A program made the translations under genes and the position numbers. A DNA stretch of 64,000 bases from Mycobacterium parascrofulaceum ATCC BAA-614 (GTDB lineage: Bacteria > Actinomycetota > Actinomycetes > Mycobacteriales > Mycobacteriaceae): contig NZ_GG770555.1 in NCBI RefSeq assembly GCF_000164135.1, positions 896,129 through 960,128 on the forward strand, read 5' to 3'. Within the stretch, counting starts at the first letter, position 1, and each line of letters opens with the position of its first letter. The notes under the pieces were generated by a model, which was not told the DNA's origin, searched no databases, and saw nothing but the letters and a program-made list of their open reading frames with translations. This document shows, piece after piece, positions 61,201 to 64,000 of the stretch.

Positions 61201-62297
61201 TCGCCGAGGCGATGGTGCTGACCGGACCGCGGAGTCTGCAGCGGCGCCAGATGATCATCCCCGACGTCGGCGACCGGGGTGCGATCCTGCGAGTTGAAGC
61301 ATGCGGTCTGTGCGGAACAGATCACGAACAATTCACCGGACACCTGCCTGCCGGCTTCTCATTCGTTCCAGGGCACGAAATCGTCGGCATCGTCGAACAT
61401 GTCGGCGCTGCGGCCGGCCAACGCTGGGGTGTACAAGCCGGCCAGCGCGTGGCCGTTGAGGTGTTCCGGTCCTGCCGAGACTGCCCCGAGTGCCGCCGCG
61501 GCGAATACCGGCGGTGCGCGGTGAACGGCATCGCCACCATGTTCGGGTTCGTCGACGTGGAGATCGGCGCGGGCTTATGGGGCGGATACGCCACCCATGT
61601 GGAGCTTCCGTGGGACGCGATGCTGCTCCCGATTGCCGAAGACATGGACCCCGTTCTCGCCACGTTGTTCAACCCTCTCGGGGCCGGTATCCAATGGGGG
61701 GCGACTCTTCCCGACACCAAGGCCGGGGACGTCGTAGCGATCCTGGGGCCCGGCATCCGCGGAATCTGTGCGGCGGTGGCGGCCAAAGAGGCGGGAGCCG
61801 CGTTCGTCGCGATGACCGGCGTCGGCCCACGCGACGAACAACGACTGGCCATCGCCAGATCATTCGGTGTCGACCTGCCCATCGATGTATCGCAGGACGA
61901 TGCAGCGACCGCGCTTCAGCGTGAGACAGGCGGACGGCTTGCCGACGTGGTCGTCGACGTCACCGCCAAAGCACCCTCCGCGTTCGCCGATGCCGTCGGC
62001 CTTGCCAGGCCCGGCGGCACAATTGTGGTGGCCGGCACCCGCGGAGGAGGCGGCGCGCCCCGGTTTGAACCAGACTTGTTGGTCTATAAAGAATTACACG
62101 TCGTAGGCGCACTCGGCGTGGAGTATCCCGCCTACCGGGCAGCCCTCGAGATTCTCGCCATGGGCCGCTGGCCGTTCGACCGGATCACCAGAGAATCAAC
62201 CGGATTCGCTGGGCTCGCACAGCTGCTCACTTCGCTTGCAGATGAAAGTGCCCGATCAAGTGGGGCGCTCCACAACGTCTTTTTGCCCACGCCCTAA
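61197..62297 (+). CDS. Zinc-containing medium-chain alcohol dehydrogenase
   Basis: A 366-residue zinc dehydrogenase. Catalytic zinc ligands EACGLCGTDHEQF and PGHEIVGIV, structural zinc cluster CRDCPECRRGEYRRC, and the nucleotide loop VVAILGPGIRGICAAVAAKEAG. The cofactor loop GPGIRG differs from the usual GxGxxG only in the middle position. ATG 61197 is coupled to the thiolase-like stop. It likely oxidises an alcohol produced by the P450, or acts on a hydroxyacyl intermediate; cofactor preference is unclear. Confidence 0.88.
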   Translation: MIAEAMVLTGPRSLQRRQMIIPDVGDRGAILRVEACGLCGTDHEQFTGHLPAGFSFVPGHEIVGIVEHVGAAAGQRWGVQAGQRVAVEVFRSCRDCPECRRGEYRRCAVNGIATMFGFVDVEIGAGLWGGYATHVELPWDAMLLPIAEDMDPVLATLFNPLGAGIQWGATLPDTKAGDVVAILGPGIRGICAAVAAKEAGAAFVAMTGVGPRDEQRLAIARSFGVDLPIDVSQDDAATALQRETGGRLADVVVDVTAKAPSAFADAVGLARPGGTIVVAGTRGGGGAPRFEPDLLVYKELHVVGALGVEYPAYRAALEILAMGRWPFDRITRESTGFAGLAQLLTSLADESARSSGALHNVFLPTP

Positions 62298-62331
62298 CGG
62301 CGGTGCAGAGGTTCAACAGAGAGGGCCACCC

Positions 62332-62910
62332 GTGACCATGGCGGAACGCGTACCGATGCTCGACCGTGAGCAGGCCCAGCTGCGAGCTGCCGAATGTGGG
62401 TTGCCCGAAGAGTTGGCAGAGCTGTCGGTATTCCGCGTGGCACTTCATCAGCCGCGTGTGGCGGTTGCGCTGTATGGGCTGCTGGACGCGTTACTCTTCC
62501 GCGGTTCCCTTGACGCGCGGCTACGCGAGCTGGTCATCTTGCGCATCGGCTGGATCACTGGCTCCGAATACGAATGGACTCAACATTGGCGAATCGCCAC
62601 ACTGCTCGGCGTGCCTGAGCGTGATCTCCTCGCGGTGCGCGACTGGCAGAATTCCGAAAGCCTCGGGCCAGTCGAGCGTGCGGTCCTCGCAGCGACCGAT
62701 GATGTGGTACGCGACGGGGTCATCTCCGAGGAAAACTGGGCTGGGTGCCAGAAGGCGTTCAATAGCGATCACGCGGTTTTGGTCGAACTTGTCGGAGCAA
62801 TCGCCAATTGGCGGCTCTTTTCGATCCTGCTTCGATCTCTGAATATTCCGCTTGAGTCCGGTACCGACGGCTGGCCGCCCGATGGGCGAGCTCCTCGGCG
62901 TCGCGATTGA
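62332..62910 (+). CDS. Carboxymuconolactone decarboxylase/AhpD-like protein
   Basis: A 192-residue all-helical protein: ALYGLLDALLFRGSLDARLRELVILRIGWITGSEYEWTQHWRIATLLGV. In place of the AhpD Cys-x-x-Cys it has GSEYEWTQH, so it belongs to the CMD group without disulfide chemistry. GTG 62332 follows AGAGAGGG; ATG 62338 is an alternative. It is the last gene before the right end of the island, 34 bases after the dehydrogenase. A role in peroxide handling or lactone chemistry is unproven. Confidence 0.85.
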   Translation: MTMAERVPMLDREQAQLRAAECGLPEELAELSVFRVALHQPRVAVALYGLLDALLFRGSLDARLRELVILRIGWITGSEYEWTQHWRIATLLGVPERDLLAVRDWQNSESLGPVERAVLAATDDVVRDGVISEENWAGCQKAFNSDHAVLVELVGAIANWRLFSILLRSLNIPLESGTDGWPPDGRAPRRRD

Positions 62911-62987
62911 GCGAAAAAGGTGGACCGGTGCTTGACCGAAGCGGTCAGCGCCCCAATCGCCAGACCACGACCCGTGTCGTAGACGGA

Positions 62988-63007
62988 CAAGTCCCCCCTC
63001 GGACACA
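62988..63007. repeat. attR core (20-base direct repeat, right copy)
   Basis: An exact copy of 10209-10228, with no other tRNA sequence around it. Immediately left of it (62967-62987) are an ACGAC-CCGT-GTCGT repeat and a CGGA box, which form dyad symmetry with TCCG...CGACAC to the right of attL when the circle is reconstructed. It marks the right boundary of the element. Confidence 0.92.
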
Positions 63008-63021
63008 ATTTCTTAGCTACG

Positions 63022-63036
63022 CAGATTCAAAATCTG
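63022..63036 (+). terminator. Hairpin, probably the original tRNA-Leu terminator
   Basis: CAGATT-CAA-AATCTG is a perfect six-base stem. After removal of the island it would lie about 15 bases downstream of the tRNA-Leu 3' end, a natural terminator position. The island has separated it from the tRNA by 52.8 kb. Confidence 0.5.
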
Positions 63037-63342
63037 TCTGAACTGGTTTGAAGTGGGTGTCTGTGTTTGCTGATGCCGATTGGGCTTCGTGTTGACGGCG
63101 TGAACGGGATTCAGGCACCGAGAATGTGGGTCAACCTCGCGATGGGCAGTAACAGCGCGCCTCCCACAGATGCGCTTTGCGGGTGACCAGGACCTCCAGT
63201 ATCGCCCCCGGCGACCCAGTTCCAGGCAGGTGGACAGTGGACGCCTAACGGATCAGGCCAGCCACTGGCGCTGTGCACGGGAGCGTTTTTTGGGAAAGCA
63301 GAAACAGATCAGCATGTCGGTGTCACGTGCTATCAGTACGCT
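63037..63342. other. Chromosomal stretch right of the island without a recognised gene
   Basis: About 300 bases. The frame of the next gene is open from 63187 but has no ATG, GTG or TTG start before 63343. I see no RNA gene, repeat or regulatory motif that I can support. Confidence 0.5.
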
Positions 63343-64000
63343 GTGACTCTCGACGTGCCCAATGATGCACCCCTGCACCGCTTCATGCGGTACGTACGAC
63401 CGCCTGCGGATCGAACCAGCGCACAACGTGAGGCTGGGCCACTGTTTCCACTCCGACCGAGTACACGCAAGCTACGCGTCGCCGTCGATGTGCAGACCTT
63501 GGGTGAGCCCACCCTGGAGCTGGTGCGAATCCTTGCTCGGGATGAGGAAGTCGAACCGCTTCTTCTCGTCCAGAACGACGAGTCGGAGCCCACGAGATGG
63601 ATGCAGGCGCTCGGATGTCGCCGTTGGTACCAGTTCACATTCACGACGGTTACCGAGGCGCCGAAGTTCATGGACTCATCGACGGTCGGAGTTTCCGGCT
63701 ACGAGGACGGCAGACGTACTTTGGCGACCTCCGGGCACTTCTTCAGCGTTTACGCACAGCTTGACGAAGCTGCCCGCTCTGGGTACTCCGACGACTCTGG
63801 AATCACTCTCGCGGATCGCCACCGTGCCGCAGCCCTAGCAAGCGCATCAGGGGCAACTGGGGCTGATGTCATCGTGACCGCTGCGCCCACCGCCGGACGG
63901 GATGATGTCGCTGACAACGATCTGGTCGTGAGCGTGACGCCGAGCCAATTGGTGCCGTTGTTCGGTCTTTACCTTCGAATGACGGGTAATCCCGTGCTAA
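63343..64000 (+). CDS. Unrecognised protein, 3' end beyond the window
   Basis: An open frame of at least 219 codons from GTG 63343 to the window edge. It begins VTLDVPNDAPLHRFMRYVRP and continues with TRKLRVAVDVQTLGEPTLELVRILARDEEVEPLLLVQNDESEP, then LADRHRAAALASASGATGADVIVTAAPTAGRDDVADNDLVVSV. The codon use is normal for a mycobacterium and no frame break occurs. ATG 63385 is an alternative start with a shorter N-terminus. I do not recognise a family; no membrane segment or catalytic motif is evident. It belongs to the chromosome to the right of the island. Confidence 0.65.
   Translation, partial: MTLDVPNDAPLHRFMRYVRPPADRTSAQREAGPLFPLRPSTRKLRVAVDVQTLGEPTLELVRILARDEEVEPLLLVQNDESEPTRWMQALGCRRWYQFTFTTVTEAPKFMDSSTVGVSGYEDGRRTLATSGHFFSVYAQLDEAARSGYSDDSGITLADRHRAAALASASGATGADVIVTAAPTAGRDDVADNDLVVSVTPSQLVPLFGLYLRMTGNPVL

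Larger units (their letters stand above)
10209..63007. mobile_element. 52.8-kb AICE-type integrative element (genomic island) in tRNA-Leu
   Basis: The element is bounded by identical 20-base direct repeats, one formed by the 3' end of tRNA-Leu and the other at 62988-63007. The integrase gene lies directly at the left repeat. The left 7.3 kb holds an integrase, a RepSA-like initiator, an FtsK/TraSA-like translocase and Pif/Pra-like regulators, the gene set of actinobacterial integrative and conjugative elements that transfer double-stranded DNA with one translocase and no relaxase. The remaining 45 kb carries lipid, terpenoid and alkane catabolic genes and no recognisable insertion sequence. 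No Spd spread proteins were recognised, so conjugative ability is uncertain. Confidence 0.9.

Noticed and set aside
62981..63007. Possible second tRNA at the right border
   Set aside because: Only the 20-base 3' end of tRNA-Leu is present; there is no acceptor 5' strand, D arm or anticodon arm. It is an att repeat.

Overview
The window looks like the chromosome of a Mycobacterium, probably a slow grower. The left 10 kb follows the M. tuberculosis Rv2130c-Rv2141c gene order (mshC, cysQ, SCO1664-family, DUF3090, histidine phosphatase, lppL, pyrD, PEBP protein, M20 peptidase), with very similar protein sequences recalled from memory. A REP13E12-type HNH protein with a perfect mycobacterial SOS box sits between pyrD and the PEBP gene. 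The species cannot be fixed by eye.

A tRNA-Leu(GAG) gene at 10141-10226 is the insertion point of a large integrative element. The last 18 bases of the tRNA plus two more form a 20-base direct repeat (10209-10228) that recurs exactly at 62988-63007. Everything between the copies, about 52.8 kb, is a genomic island. Its left 7.3 kb is an actinobacterial integrative and conjugative element (AICE) backbone: large serine integrase, small coupled protein, RepSA-like initiator, FtsK/TraSA-like DNA translocase, SCO3933-family regulator, XRE/PLD-like regulator, Nudix protein (compare pSAM2 Pif) and an HD-domain protein.

The other 45 kb is catabolic cargo in three blocks. Block A (17.8-37.1 kb, visibly lower GC) runs mostly leftwards. 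It holds two acyl-CoA dehydrogenases, an NDMA-type alcohol dehydrogenase, an SCP2 protein, a BtrH-like acyltransferase, an acyl-CoA ligase, a transglutaminase-like protein coupled to a CYP136-like P450, three Baeyer-Villiger/flavin monooxygenases, an HSL-type esterase, two ferritin-like or metal proteins, an SDR and two TetR regulators. The gene content recalls the mymA operon and the cyp136 locus of M. tuberculosis. Block B (37.4-52.5 kb, very GC rich) is an Atu/Liu-like acyl-CoA carboxylase pathway: biotin-dependent carboxylase alpha and beta subunits, acyl-CoA dehydrogenase, ligase and TetR rightwards, and a tightly overlapping ten-gene operon leftwards (thiolase/OB-fold pair, luciferase-like enzyme, four hot-dog hydratases, crotonase, metal-binding protein, AtuA). 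Two of these genes, atuA and the thiolase, carry +1 frameshifts in C/G runs. Block C (52.8-62.9 kb) is a CYP153-type terminal alkane hydroxylase operon (ferredoxin, P450, reductase) with a divergent AraC regulator, followed by a hydrolase, thioesterase, TetR genes, thiolase-like enzyme, zinc alcohol dehydrogenase and AhpD-like protein.

Together the cargo could hydroxylate, oxidise, activate, carboxylate and thiolytically degrade branched or terpenoid/alkane-like lipids. The real substrate is not visible from sequence. To the right of the island lie a short hairpin that probably was the original tRNA terminator and the start of an unrecognised gene that runs off the window.
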